DNA of 64,000 bases from the NCBI RefSeq assembly GCF_000373565.1, contig NZ_KB891831.1, positions 520,442-584,441 of the forward strand. The letters run 5' to 3'. This DNA is from Streptomyces sp. HmicA12 (GTDB lineage Bacteria > Actinomycetota > Actinomycetes > Streptomycetales > Streptomycetaceae). The notes beneath the pieces were generated by a model, which had not been told where the DNA came from, did no database searches, and worked only from the letters and a program-made list of their open reading frames with translations. The position numbers were made by a program, and so were the translations under genes. Positions 42,087 to 50,676 of the stretch are shown here, in pieces (position 1 is the first letter of the stretch; each line of letters opens with the position of its first letter).

Positions 42087-44651
42087 ATGCTGAAGGCGAC
42101 GTTACGGAGTTTCCTCGCGCACAAGGGACGCCTGGTCCTGTCCGCGCTCGCCGTCGTGCTGTCGGTGGCGTTCGTCGCGGGCAGTCTGATCTTCTCGGAC
42201 ACGGTGGCGCGCACCTTCGACCGGCTCTTCGCCTCGACGTCGGCGGATGTCCGGGTGAGCCCGAAGGAGGACGACTTCGACGAGGCCGTCCCGTCGGGCG
42301 AGGTGCGGACGCTGCCGGCGTCGGTCGCCGCTCGGGTCGAAGGTGTCGATGGGGTCGCCGGGACGCAGCTCGACGCCGGGGTCGAGAACATCACCGTCGT
42401 CGACCGGCACAACGACTCGGTGGGACCGACCACCGGGGCCCCCACCATCGCCACCAACTGGGAGCCCACCGACCGCAGTCCGGTCCGGCTGACCTCGGGG
42501 CACGCACCGCGCGGCGACGGCGAGGCGCTGCTCGACGCGGACACCGCCGACAAGAAGGACGTACGGATCGGGGACACGCTGCGCGTCCTCGCCCGGCCCG
42601 GATCGTTCCGGGTCGAGGTCGTCGGCATCGCCACGTTCCGCACGACCAACCCGGGCGCGGCCCTCGTCTTCCTCGACACCAGGACCGCCCAGCGCAGGCT
42701 GCTCGGCGGCACCGGACGGGCCACCAGCGTCTCGGTGGACGCGGCGCCCGGCGTCAGCGACGCCGTCCTCAAGCAGCGCATCGCCCAACGGCTCGGCTCC
42801 ACGTACGAGTTGAAGACGGCGGACGAGGACGCGAAGTCCGCGGCCGAGGACCTGGGCGGGTTCCTCGACGTCATCAAGTACGTGATGCTCGGGTTCGCGG
42901 GGATCGCCGTGCTCGTCGGCGTCTTCCTCATCGTCAACACGTTCTCGATGCTCATCGCCCAGCGGACCCGGGAGCTGGGGCTGCTGCGGGCGCTCGGCGC
43001 GGACCGGCGGCAGGTGCGGCGCTCCGTGCTGACCGAGGCGGTGCTGCTCGGGCTCGTCAGCTCCGCGGTCGGGTTCGGGCTCGGCGTCGGGCTGGCGGCG
43101 GGCCTCATCAAGCTGATGGGCGTCTTCGGGATGAACCTCAAGTCCACGGAGATGGTCGTGGGTTGGGGCACTCCGGTCGCGGCGTTCGTGGTGGGTGTCG
43201 GGGTGACGTTCGTCGCCGCGTATCTGCCGTCGCGGCGGGCGGCCCGGGTCTCCCCCATGGCCGCGCTCGCCGACGCGGAGATCGCGGGCGTGGGGCGGCC
43301 GCTCCGGGTACGGGCCGTGCTCGGCATGCTGGTCGGGGCGGCCGGCGCGGCGGCGCTCGTCGGGTGCGCGGTGTCCACGCGGACAGGAACGGCCGGTTCG
43401 CTGCTCGGTCTCGGCATCGTCCTCACCCTGATCGCGATGGTCATCGCGGGGCCGCTGCTCGTGCGCCCGGTCGTCCGCGTCCTCGGTGCCGCGTTCCCCG
43501 CCGTGTTCGGCTCGGTCGGCCGGATGAGCCAGCGCAACGCCCTGCGCAACCCGCGCCGCACCGGCGCCACCGCGGCGGCCCTGATGGTCGGGCTCGCCCT
43601 GGTCGCGGGCATGTCGGTGGCGAGCGCGTCCATGAGCAAGTCGTTCGACGAACAGATCGACCGGACGCTGGGCGCCGACTTCACCGTGCAGAACGCCAAC
43701 TTCGTACCGTTCCCGCGGGAGGTCACCGAGAAGATCCGGGACACGGACGGCGTCGGTCTCGTCGTACGGCAGCGGTTCACGGCGCTCGCCGTGCGGATGC
43801 CGGACGGCGAGCGCGTCGAGACGACCGCCGCCGGTTGGGGCGCGCGCCTCGACGACGTCGGACACGTGACGTACGAGGCGGGAGGCACCGCACAGGCGCT
43901 CGCGCCCGGGCGCATCGCGCTCCAGAAGGAGTTCGCCGACGACCACGGCGCGCGCGTGGGCAGTGTGCTGCCGGTGGAGTTCCCCGGCGGGCGCCGCGCC
44001 GATCTCACCGTGGGCGCCCTGACCGACCAGGAGGGCAACAGCTTCGGTCTGCAGGGCGGCTTCTACATGGGGATGTCGACGCTTTTGAGGTACGTGCCCG
44101 GCGGCCAGGACTCGGCGGTCTACGTGAACGCGGCGTCCGGCACCTCGCCCGACACGCTGCGCGCCCGCCTCGACGAGACGCTCGACCCGTACCCGCAGGT
44201 GCAGGTGCGTGACCAGTCCGACTACAAGGAGCTGATCCACGATCAGATCGCCGTGCTGCTGTATCTCGTGTACGCGCTGCTCGGCCTCGCGATCGTGATC
44301 GCGGTGCTCGGCGTGGTCAACACCCTTGCCCTGTCGGTCGTGGAGCGCACCCGCGAGATCGGGCTGCTGCGGGCGATCGGCCTCGCGCGGCGGCAGTTGC
44401 GGCGCATGATCCGGCTGGAGTCGGTGGTGATCGCCGTCTTCGGCGCCGTCCTCGGACTCGCGCTCGGCCTGGTGTGGGGCGTGGCCGCGCACCAGGTGCT
44501 GGCGCTCGAAGGCATGACGGCGCTCGCGATCCCCTGGTCGACGATCGTCGCGGTGGTGGTCGGCTCGGTGCTCGTGGGACTCGCCGCGGCGCTGCTCCCG
44601 GCGTTGCGGGCGTCGCGCATGAACGTACTGGCGGCGATCGCGCACGAGTGA
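42087..44651 (+). CDS. FtsX/MacB-type ABC permease
   Basis: The 854-residue membrane protein has an N-terminal anchor (about 16-38), a large extracytoplasmic domain, and FtsX three-helix cores around 265-400 and 760-850. FtsX-typical sequence is FLIVNTFSMLIAQRTRELGLLRALGA, which appears twice in modified form (also VVNTLALSVVERTREIGLLRAIG). The duplicated core means one chain supplies both halves of the permease. It works with the ATPase upstream, probably in export of lipids, peptides or drugs, or as a mechanotransmitter. The substrate is unknown. Confidence 0.9.
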   Translation: MLKATLRSFLAHKGRLVLSALAVVLSVAFVAGSLIFSDTVARTFDRLFASTSADVRVSPKEDDFDEAVPSGEVRTLPASVAARVEGVDGVAGTQLDAGVENITVVDRHNDSVGPTTGAPTIATNWEPTDRSPVRLTSGHAPRGDGEALLDADTADKKDVRIGDTLRVLARPGSFRVEVVGIATFRTTNPGAALVFLDTRTAQRRLLGGTGRATSVSVDAAPGVSDAVLKQRIAQRLGSTYELKTADEDAKSAAEDLGGFLDVIKYVMLGFAGIAVLVGVFLIVNTFSMLIAQRTRELGLLRALGADRRQVRRSVLTEAVLLGLVSSAVGFGLGVGLAAGLIKLMGVFGMNLKSTEMVVGWGTPVAAFVVGVGVTFVAAYLPSRRAARVSPMAALADAEIAGVGRPLRVRAVLGMLVGAAGAAALVGCAVSTRTGTAGSLLGLGIVLTLIAMVIAGPLLVRPVVRVLGAAFPAVFGSVGRMSQRNALRNPRRTGATAAALMVGLALVAGMSVASASMSKSFDEQIDRTLGADFTVQNANFVPFPREVTEKIRDTDGVGLVVRQRFTALAVRMPDGERVETTAAGWGARLDDVGHVTYEAGGTAQALAPGRIALQKEFADDHGARVGSVLPVEFPGGRRADLTVGALTDQEGNSFGLQGGFYMGMSTLLRYVPGGQDSAVYVNAASGTSPDTLRARLDETLDPYPQVQVRDQSDYKELIHDQIAVLLYLVYALLGLAIVIAVLGVVNTLALSVVERTREIGLLRAIGLARRQLRRMIRLESVVIAVFGAVLGLALGLVWGVAAHQVLALEGMTALAIPWSTIVAVVVGSVLVGLAAALLPALRASRMNVLAAIAHE

Positions 44652-44702
44652 GGGGACGACCGCGTGGACCGTCAAGCAGCCGCACAGTGAGGAGAGTTCG
44701 GC

Positions 44703-45572
44703 ATGACTCGTCCGTTCCGTTTCGGCGTCAACATGGTCGGCCCCGATCCCGGCGACGCGTGGCGTGCCAAGTGCCGCCGGGCGGAGGACCTGGGCTACGA
44801 CGTGATCCTGGTCCCGGACCATCTGGGGACGCCGTCGCCGTTCCCCGCGCTCGTCGCGGCGGCGGAGGCGACGACCCGGCCGAACGTCGGCACGTTCGTC
44901 CTCAACTGCGCTTTCTGGAACCCGGTGCTGCTGGCCCGCGAGGTGACGACCGCCAACGCGCTGACCGGCGGCCGCCTGGAGCTCGGGCTCGGCACCGGAT
45001 ACGTACGGGAGGAGTTCGAGCAGGCCGGGGTGGAATGGGGCACCCCGGGCACCCGGGTCGACCGGCTGGAGCGCACGATCGCGGAGTTGGACCGGCAGCT
45101 CGCTTCACCGGAACAGGGGCCGCGGCCGCCGCTCCTGATCGGCGGCAACGGCGACCGGATGCTGCGCGTCACCGCCGCGCACGCGGACATCGCGGCGTTC
45201 ACCGGGGCCCGGCCCGCCCCGGACAACGCGGGCGGTCTGGTGCCGCTGACCGCCGACGAGATCGAGGGCCGCGTCGCCGCGTACCGCAAGTTCGCCGCGG
45301 ACCGGGCGGAGGCGGCCGAACTGAATCTACTGGTGCAGCTGGTGGCCGTCACCGAGGACCGGGGCGCCGCCGTCCGGCCGTGGCTGCGGCACACACCGCA
45401 CCTCACCGAGCAGGACCTGCTCGCATCGCCGCTCCTGCTGGTGGGGACGGTCGAGGAGATCACCGCACAGCTCTTGGCCGCACGGGAGCGGTACGGATTC
45501 TCGTACATCACCGTGCTGGAGCCGTACTTCGAGGCCTTCGCCCCGGTCGTCGAGGAGCTGCGCGGCCGCTGA
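44703..45572 (+). CDS. LLM-class F420-dependent oxidoreductase
   Basis: The 289-residue luciferase-like TIM-barrel protein has RAEDLGYDVILVPDHLG and GGRLELGLGTGYVREEFEQAGVEW, both typical of TIGR03621-like actinobacterial F420-dependent enzymes. It should use reduced F420 in hydride transfer to an unknown substrate. It starts 51 bases after the permease and may be its co-transcribed neighbour or independent. It ends 20 bases from the convergent hydrolase gene. Confidence 0.82.
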   Translation: MTRPFRFGVNMVGPDPGDAWRAKCRRAEDLGYDVILVPDHLGTPSPFPALVAAAEATTRPNVGTFVLNCAFWNPVLLAREVTTANALTGGRLELGLGTGYVREEFEQAGVEWGTPGTRVDRLERTIAELDRQLASPEQGPRPPLLIGGNGDRMLRVTAAHADIAAFTGARPAPDNAGGLVPLTADEIEGRVAAYRKFAADRAEAAELNLLVQLVAVTEDRGAAVRPWLRHTPHLTEQDLLASPLLLVGTVEEITAQLLAARERYGFSYITVLEPYFEAFAPVVEELRGR

Positions 45573-45592
45573 CCGCCCCGGGCCGGAAGGGC

Positions 45593-46702
45593 TCAGCCGG
45601 TCACGGCCTCGGCGATCGCGGGCAGCGCCAGGTAGCAGAGGTCGCGGTACTGCATGTCCGCCCAGGCGTCGCCGTGCGGCCAGGCCGACGTCTTGACGAC
45701 CACGACGCGGCGGTCCCGGTCGGCGTACACGAACTGGCCGCGCATGCCGTCCGCGGTGACCCGCCGGCCGGAGTCGTCCAGCGGCCACCAGTGGTAGCCG
45801 AACCCGGCGTGGGTGGTGATCGTGGTGGGCAGTCGGCCGGGATGCAGGAAAGGCTCCCCAGGGCGGCTCGACGCGTCGGTCCACTCCTGTCGGGCCAGGG
45901 TGCGTCCGCCCCACTGCCCGTCGATCTGCAGCCATCCGAGGCGCGCCCAGTCGCGGGCCGTCGCCGCGAGCGAGCCGCCGGCCATGGCGACGCCGTGCGG
46001 ATCGTGGCCGACGACGGCCGGGTGTTCGGCGCCGACGGCCTGCCACAGGCGGGAGAGGTGCGTGGTGAAGTCGAGCCCTGTGGCGCGTTCCCGGACCCAG
46101 TCGAGGACGAGCGAGTCGGCGGTGCAGTACGTGAACGAGGTGCCCGGCGTCCGCCCCGGCGGAACGCGCAGCAGGTGCTCGCGGAGGCTGCCCTTGCCCT
46201 CGCGGACCGGGGCGATCAGACGCGCGGCGGGTGATTCCGGGTCGCGGTGGTCCTCGGCCCAGTCCACGCCGGTGGTCATCGCGAGAAGGTGACGGATCGT
46301 CACATCCCGGTAGCCGCAGGCCTGGTCGTCGAGTTCGGGGACGAAGGTGCGGGCGGGCGCGTCGACGTCCAGGTCCGGGATGTCGCCGACCAGGAGAGCG
46401 AGAGCGGATTTGGTCGCCGAGTTGCCGAGCAGCCGGTCCTCGGGTCCGACGTCGTGGAAGTAGCGCTCGTGGACGAGGGTGCCGTCCGCGATCACGACGA
46501 GCGACGTCGTGTACGTGACGTCGAGGAACTCGTCGAGGTCCATGGTCCGCCCGGCGCCGGTGACGCGGGCGGCGAGCGGGCGTTCGGCGCGCGGCCAGGG
46601 CGTGGGGGCGACGGCCCGCGGGATCTCGGTGGTGCAGGGGAACCAGCGCTGCGGTTCGCGGAGCGACTCGACGTCGGGGGTGGCTCGGGTGGCGGTGGGC
46701 AT
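45593..46702 (-). CDS. Serine hydrolase, beta-lactamase/NylB-like fold
   Basis: The 369-residue protein has SxxK catalytic pair Ser95-Lys98 (NSATKSA), a YxN-like motif YCT (SFTYCTADS), and HLLAMTTGVDW and HWWPLDDSG, typical of class C-type esterases and 6-aminohexanoate-dimer hydrolases. No signal peptide is obvious, so it is probably cytoplasmic and hydrolyses an imported amide or ester. Its ATG overlaps the stop of the ABC ATPase gene by one base (TGATG), so it belongs to the transporter operon and may process the imported compound. Confidence 0.8.
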   Translation of the reverse strand: MPTATRATPDVESLREPQRWFPCTTEIPRAVAPTPWPRAERPLAARVTGAGRTMDLDEFLDVTYTTSLVVIADGTLVHERYFHDVGPEDRLLGNSATKSALALLVGDIPDLDVDAPARTFVPELDDQACGYRDVTIRHLLAMTTGVDWAEDHRDPESPAARLIAPVREGKGSLREHLLRVPPGRTPGTSFTYCTADSLVLDWVRERATGLDFTTHLSRLWQAVGAEHPAVVGHDPHGVAMAGGSLAATARDWARLGWLQIDGQWGGRTLARQEWTDASSRPGEPFLHPGRLPTTITTHAGFGYHWWPLDDSGRRVTADGMRGQFVYADRDRRVVVVKTSAWPHGDAWADMQYRDLCYLALPAIAEAVTG

Positions 46703-48501
46703 CAGGCGTCTTCTCCTACGAGTTCGGGGGCGCCGTCGGACCGGCCCGGCGTGTCCGAGAGCAGCTGCCGGGTGTACGGGTCCGAGGGGTGGTCCAGTAC
46801 GGCGGCGGTCGGCCCCTCCTCGACGATCCTGCCGTCCGAGAGGACGGCCACCCGGGTCGCGAGGGAGCGGACGAGGGCGAGGTTGTGGGTGACGAACAGC
46901 ATCGACAGGCCACGGCTCGTGCGCAGGTCGTCGAGCAGGGTCACGATCGACGCCTGCACGGAGACGTCTAGCGCGGAGGTCACCTCGTCGCAGATCAGCA
47001 GCTCGGGCTCGCAGGCCAGGGCGCGGGCGATGGCGACGCGCTGGCGTTCGCCGCCGGAGAGCCGGTCCGGGCGCAGGTCGTGGACTCCGGGCGAGAGCAT
47101 GACCTGGGCGAGGAGTTCGTGGACGCGCTCGGTGGCGGCGGCGCCCTTGGCCAGGCCGAACAACTCCAGGGGCCGACGGATGATCTTGCCGACCGTCATC
47201 CGGGGGTTGAGGGCCAGGTAGGGGTTCTGGAAGACGTACTGGACGGCCTTGCGCAGCTCGCGGCTGCGGTGCCGGGCGCCGGCCGGTACGGGCTCGCCCT
47301 GGAAGGTCACGGCGCCGGTCCACTCGTCGTGCAGTCCGCCGATGGCCCGCGAGAGGGTGGACTTGCCGCTGCCGGACTGGCCGACGACGGCCACGCATTC
47401 GTTGCGGCCGACGTCCAGGTCGATGCCGTGCAGGATCTGCCGGGACCCGTAGCCGGCGGTCAAGTCCCTGACGGTGAGGACGGGTTCGGGGCGTTCCGTG
47501 CCGGCCGGGGCGGCCACGGTGTACGTGAGCGGCCGGGTGCGGACGTGGTCGATGCGGCGGCAGCGGGCGCGCACCTCGCTGTCGGTGACGGGCACCAGCT
47601 CGGGCTCCCCCTCCGCGCACGCGGCCTCGGCGAAGTCGCACCGGTCGCGGAACCGGCAGCCGGTGGGGCGGCGGCCCGGCGAGGGGGTGCTGCCGGGGAT
47701 GCCGGTGAGCACGCGGGCCTCGTTGACGCTGGGGACGGCGGCGAGCAGGGCGCGGGTGTACGGGTGCGAGGGCGTCGCGAAGACGGTCTCGCGCGGGCCG
47801 ATCTCGACGATGCGGCCCGCGTACATCACGGCGACCCGGTGCGCGAACTCGCCGACGACGGAGAGGTCGTGGGTGACGTACACGGCGGCGACGTCGTGGC
47901 GGGCGCACAACTCCCGGACTGTGGCGAGGACATGGGCCTGGGTGGTGACGTCTAGGCCGGTCGTCGGCTCGTCGAGGACGAGGACCTTGGGGCGCAGCGC
48001 GAACGCCATGGCGATGCCGACGCGCTGGAGTTGTCCGCCGGAGAGCTGGTGCGGGTAACGCCGCAGGAAGGCGTCGTCGTCGGGCAGGGCGACCTCGGCG
48101 AGCACCTCGCGGACGCGGGCGTCGCGCTCGGCCGGGGTGCCCGCGTGGTGGACGTCGAGGACCTCACGGATCTGGCTGCCGACGCGCATCACGGGGTTGA
48201 GGGAGGCGGCCGGGTCCTGGGGGACGTAGGCGACCTCGGATCCGCGGCGCCTACGGGCCTCCGCCGGCGGGGCGCCGAGCAGTTCGCGCCCGTCGAGCAC
48301 GACCTCGCCGGCGTCGACGCGGGCGCCGCGCCGGGTGTGCGCGAGCAGTGCGGTCGCGATGGTGGTCTTGCCGCTGCCGGACTCCCCGACCAGGGCGAGG
48401 ATCTCGCCGGCGGCGACGTCGAAGGCGATGTCGTCGACGACGTCGGGGCCGGTGCGGCCCAGGACTACGCGCAGGTCGGTGATGGTGATCGCGGGGTTCA
48501 T
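46702..48501 (-). CDS. Fused dipeptide/oligopeptide ABC transporter ATPase (DppD-DppF)
   Basis: The 599-residue protein holds two complete ATPase domains. Domain 1 has Walker A GESGSGKT and signature LSGGQLQR, then an oligopeptide-binding type linker with cysteines CRFRDRCDFAEAAC, GIPGSTPSPGRRPTGC. Domain 2 has GQSGSGKS, LSGGERQR and LLICDEVTSALD. It energises the import system of the permeases and binding protein upstream. A 235-base repeat-rich gap separates it from dppC. Confidence 0.92.
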   Translation of the reverse strand: MNPAITITDLRVVLGRTGPDVVDDIAFDVAAGEILALVGESGSGKTTIATALLAHTRRGARVDAGEVVLDGRELLGAPPAEARRRRGSEVAYVPQDPAASLNPVMRVGSQIREVLDVHHAGTPAERDARVREVLAEVALPDDDAFLRRYPHQLSGGQLQRVGIAMAFALRPKVLVLDEPTTGLDVTTQAHVLATVRELCARHDVAAVYVTHDLSVVGEFAHRVAVMYAGRIVEIGPRETVFATPSHPYTRALLAAVPSVNEARVLTGIPGSTPSPGRRPTGCRFRDRCDFAEAACAEGEPELVPVTDSEVRARCRRIDHVRTRPLTYTVAAPAGTERPEPVLTVRDLTAGYGSRQILHGIDLDVGRNECVAVVGQSGSGKSTLSRAIGGLHDEWTGAVTFQGEPVPAGARHRSRELRKAVQYVFQNPYLALNPRMTVGKIIRRPLELFGLAKGAAATERVHELLAQVMLSPGVHDLRPDRLSGGERQRVAIARALACEPELLICDEVTSALDVSVQASIVTLLDDLRTSRGLSMLFVTHNLALVRSLATRVAVLSDGRIVEEGPTAAVLDHPSDPYTRQLLSDTPGRSDGAPELVGEDA

Positions 48502-48736
48502 GAGGTGGCTCCCTCGGTTGCGGGGGCCGACCCCGGCTGCCGGGTTGGTGTGGTGTGCGGGCTGCGGGCCGGTGGGGCTTCTCGCGCCCCGCGGCGGAGC
48601 CGCATATCGATACAGCCCCGCGCCCCTGAAGGCATGCGCTGCGCGCAGCCTTCCCCTGGGCGAGCGAAGCTCGCCTCAGGGGAGCGGGGAACTGCGCGAC
48701 CAGCCACGACGAACCCGCACCCGGCGACGAAACCCC
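48502..48736. repeat. REP-like repeat inside the ABC operon, copy 3
   Basis: The 235-base gap holds a large hairpin (CCCCTGGGCGAGC at 48653-48665 against GCTCGCC-T-CAGGGG at 48669-48682, loop GAA). It is followed by the inverted core GCGGGGAACTGCGCGACCAG (48684-48703), the reverse complement of the core near 39831. No coding capacity was seen. It splits dppC from dppDF. Confidence 0.65.
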
Positions 48737-49636
48737 TCACGCCCCGCCCCCCTTACCGCCATCGGCGCCCGCGGCGGCCCGCGCGATCCCGTCGGCGATC
48801 AGATTGGTCCCCAGAGCGAGCACCGCGATGGCGACGACCGGCGCGAGGATCGCCCACGGCTGCACCGCGAGCGCCAGCCGGTTCTCGTTGATCATCAGGC
48901 CCCAGTCCGCGGCGCTGGGGTCGGAGGCGAAGCCGAGGAAGCCGATGGAGGCGACCAGGCCGACCGAGTAGGTGAGGCGCAGGCCGAGTTCGGCGAGGAG
49001 CGGCGCCGACATGTTCGGCAGCAGCTCGCGGAAGAGGATGCGGGTGCGCTTCTCGCCCAGCGCCTCCGCGGACTGGACGAACTCGCGGGTCGCGAGGCCC
49101 GTCGTCATACCCCGGGTGAGGCGGGCGACGCGCGGTGCGTGCGAGACGCCGACGACCAGGACGACCAGCCAGCGCTTGGGGCCCGCCACGGAGAGCAGGA
49201 CCAGGACGAGCACGATCTGCGGGAAGGCCAGGATCACGTCGCAGACCCGCATGATCACCTCGTCGAGCCAGCCGCGCGCGTACCCGGCGACGAGCCCGGC
49301 CGCGACGCCGAGCACCATGCCGAGCACGGTCGCCGACACGGCGGTGACGACGACCCAGTTGCCGCCCGCGAGCAGCCGGCTCCACACGTCCTGGCCGAGG
49401 TAGTCGGTGCCGAGGAGCGCGCCGGGCGCGGAGTCCGAGTAGGGGGCGCCGACGATGTCGTTCTCGCCGTGCGGGGAGAACAGCGGGCCGAGGAAGGCGA
49501 TCCCCACGATGGCGACGGTGAGCACGATGCCGACCCAGGTGCGGCCGGAGGCGAGCGCCCCGCGCAGCCGGGGGCGGCGGGCGGCCGGATCGGCTCCGGT
49601 CGCCCCGGTCTTCGTGTCGAGCACAGCGGTGGCCAT
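48737..49636 (-). CDS. Dipeptide-type ABC permease, DppC family
   Basis: The 299-residue membrane protein starts with a short cytoplasmic N-terminus and a first helix (VGIVLTVAIVGIAFLGPLF). It carries LLGTDYLGQDVWSRLLAG, the DppC/OppC signature, and the EAA-like loop REFVQSAEALGEKRTRILFRELLPN. Five or six membrane helices are predicted. It overlaps the dppB stop by one base (TGATG), as expected for a coupled pair. Confidence 0.92.
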   Translation of the reverse strand: MATAVLDTKTGATGADPAARRPRLRGALASGRTWVGIVLTVAIVGIAFLGPLFSPHGENDIVGAPYSDSAPGALLGTDYLGQDVWSRLLAGGNWVVVTAVSATVLGMVLGVAAGLVAGYARGWLDEVIMRVCDVILAFPQIVLVLVLLSVAGPKRWLVVLVVGVSHAPRVARLTRGMTTGLATREFVQSAEALGEKRTRILFRELLPNMSAPLLAELGLRLTYSVGLVASIGFLGFASDPSAADWGLMINENRLALAVQPWAILAPVVAIAVLALGTNLIADGIARAAAGADGGKGGGA

Positions 49637-50676
49637 CACCGCACCCCCGTCCGGAGTTTGGGTGTCACCAGGATGGTCAGGACGTCCGCGATCAGGTTGA
49701 CCACGACGTACACGGCGGCGATGAGCAGGGCGAGCGCCTGGATCACCGGGACGTCGCGGTTGCGTACGGCGTCGACCAGGGCCGTACCGATGCCCGGGTA
49801 GAGGAACAGGCTCTCCACGACCACGACTCCCCCGGCCAGCCAGGCGAGCTGGAGGGCCATGACCTGGATGGCGGGGACGACGGCGTTGCCCAGCGCGTGG
49901 CGGGCGACGGCCCTGCGCTCGGGGACGCCCTTGAGGCGGGCCATCTCCACGTAGTCGCTCTCCAGGACCTCGATGAGGCTGGCCCGCAGGATCCGGGCGA
50001 CGTACGGGACGACGGCGAGGGTGAGGGTCGCCACCGGCAGGATCATGACGACCGGGTCGGACCAGGGGCTGCCGCTCCAGGAGACCGCGACCGACGGCAG
50101 CCAGGTGAAGACGACCGTCGAGAAGAGGGTGACCAGGAGGATGCCGATCACGAACTCGGGGAGTGCGGCGGTGCCGAGCAGCGCGACCTGGATGACGTGG
50201 TCGGCGGCGCGGTCGCGGCGGCGCGCCGAGTAGAGCGCGACGAGGGCCGAGAGCGGCGCGATGATGACGGCGGAGATGCCGACCAGCACGGCACTGTTGA
50301 CGATCTTGCCGCCGATGAGGGCGGAGACCGGGCCCTTGGTGGCCAGGGAGGTGCCGAAGTCGCCGGTGAGCACGGAGCCGAGCCAGGAGAAGTACTGGTG
50401 CACGGGCGATTCGTCGAGGCCGAGCTGGTCGCGGAGCGCGGCCAGGCGTTCGGGCGTCGCCGAGCGGCCGAGGATGGCCTGGGCCGGGTCGCCGAGCAGA
50501 TGGGTGGCGGTGAAGACCAGCAGCGAGATCAGCCAGAGGGTGAGGGCCGCCATGCCGACGCGGCGCAGTGCCCACAGGGTCCAGGTGCGTGCGGGAGCGG
50601 GGGCGTCGTCGCGACGGGTCGGCCTGGAACCGTCCGTCGCGGGAACCGCCGCCGGCTCAGCCACTGACCGAGACAT
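49636..50676 (-). CDS. Dipeptide-type ABC permease, DppB family
   Basis: The 346-residue membrane protein carries the DppB/OppB signature (LGDPAQAILGRSATPERLAAL near the first loop) and the EAA-like loop YVEMARLKGVPERRAVARHALGN. A cytoplasmic N-terminal extension of about 35 residues is rich in Pro/Ala/Arg. It overlaps the binding-protein stop by 20 bases and forms the channel with DppC. Confidence 0.92.
   Translation of the reverse strand: MSRSVAEPAAVPATDGSRPTRRDDAPAPARTWTLWALRRVGMAALTLWLISLLVFTATHLLGDPAQAILGRSATPERLAALRDQLGLDESPVHQYFSWLGSVLTGDFGTSLATKGPVSALIGGKIVNSAVLVGISAVIIAPLSALVALYSARRRDRAADHVIQVALLGTAALPEFVIGILLVTLFSTVVFTWLPSVAVSWSGSPWSDPVVMILPVATLTLAVVPYVARILRASLIEVLESDYVEMARLKGVPERRAVARHALGNAVVPAIQVMALQLAWLAGGVVVVESLFLYPGIGTALVDAVRNRDVPVIQALALLIAAVYVVVNLIADVLTILVTPKLRTGVR

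Noticed and set aside
42102..44822. 906-codon frame antisense to the FtsX permease
   Set aside because: It is a shadow of GC-rich codon structure; no motifs and biased composition.
45593..47908. Single 771-codon frame as one long gene
   Set aside because: It joins the real hydrolase (starting at 46702) to an off-frame reading of the ABC ATPase. The ATPase motifs are in another frame.
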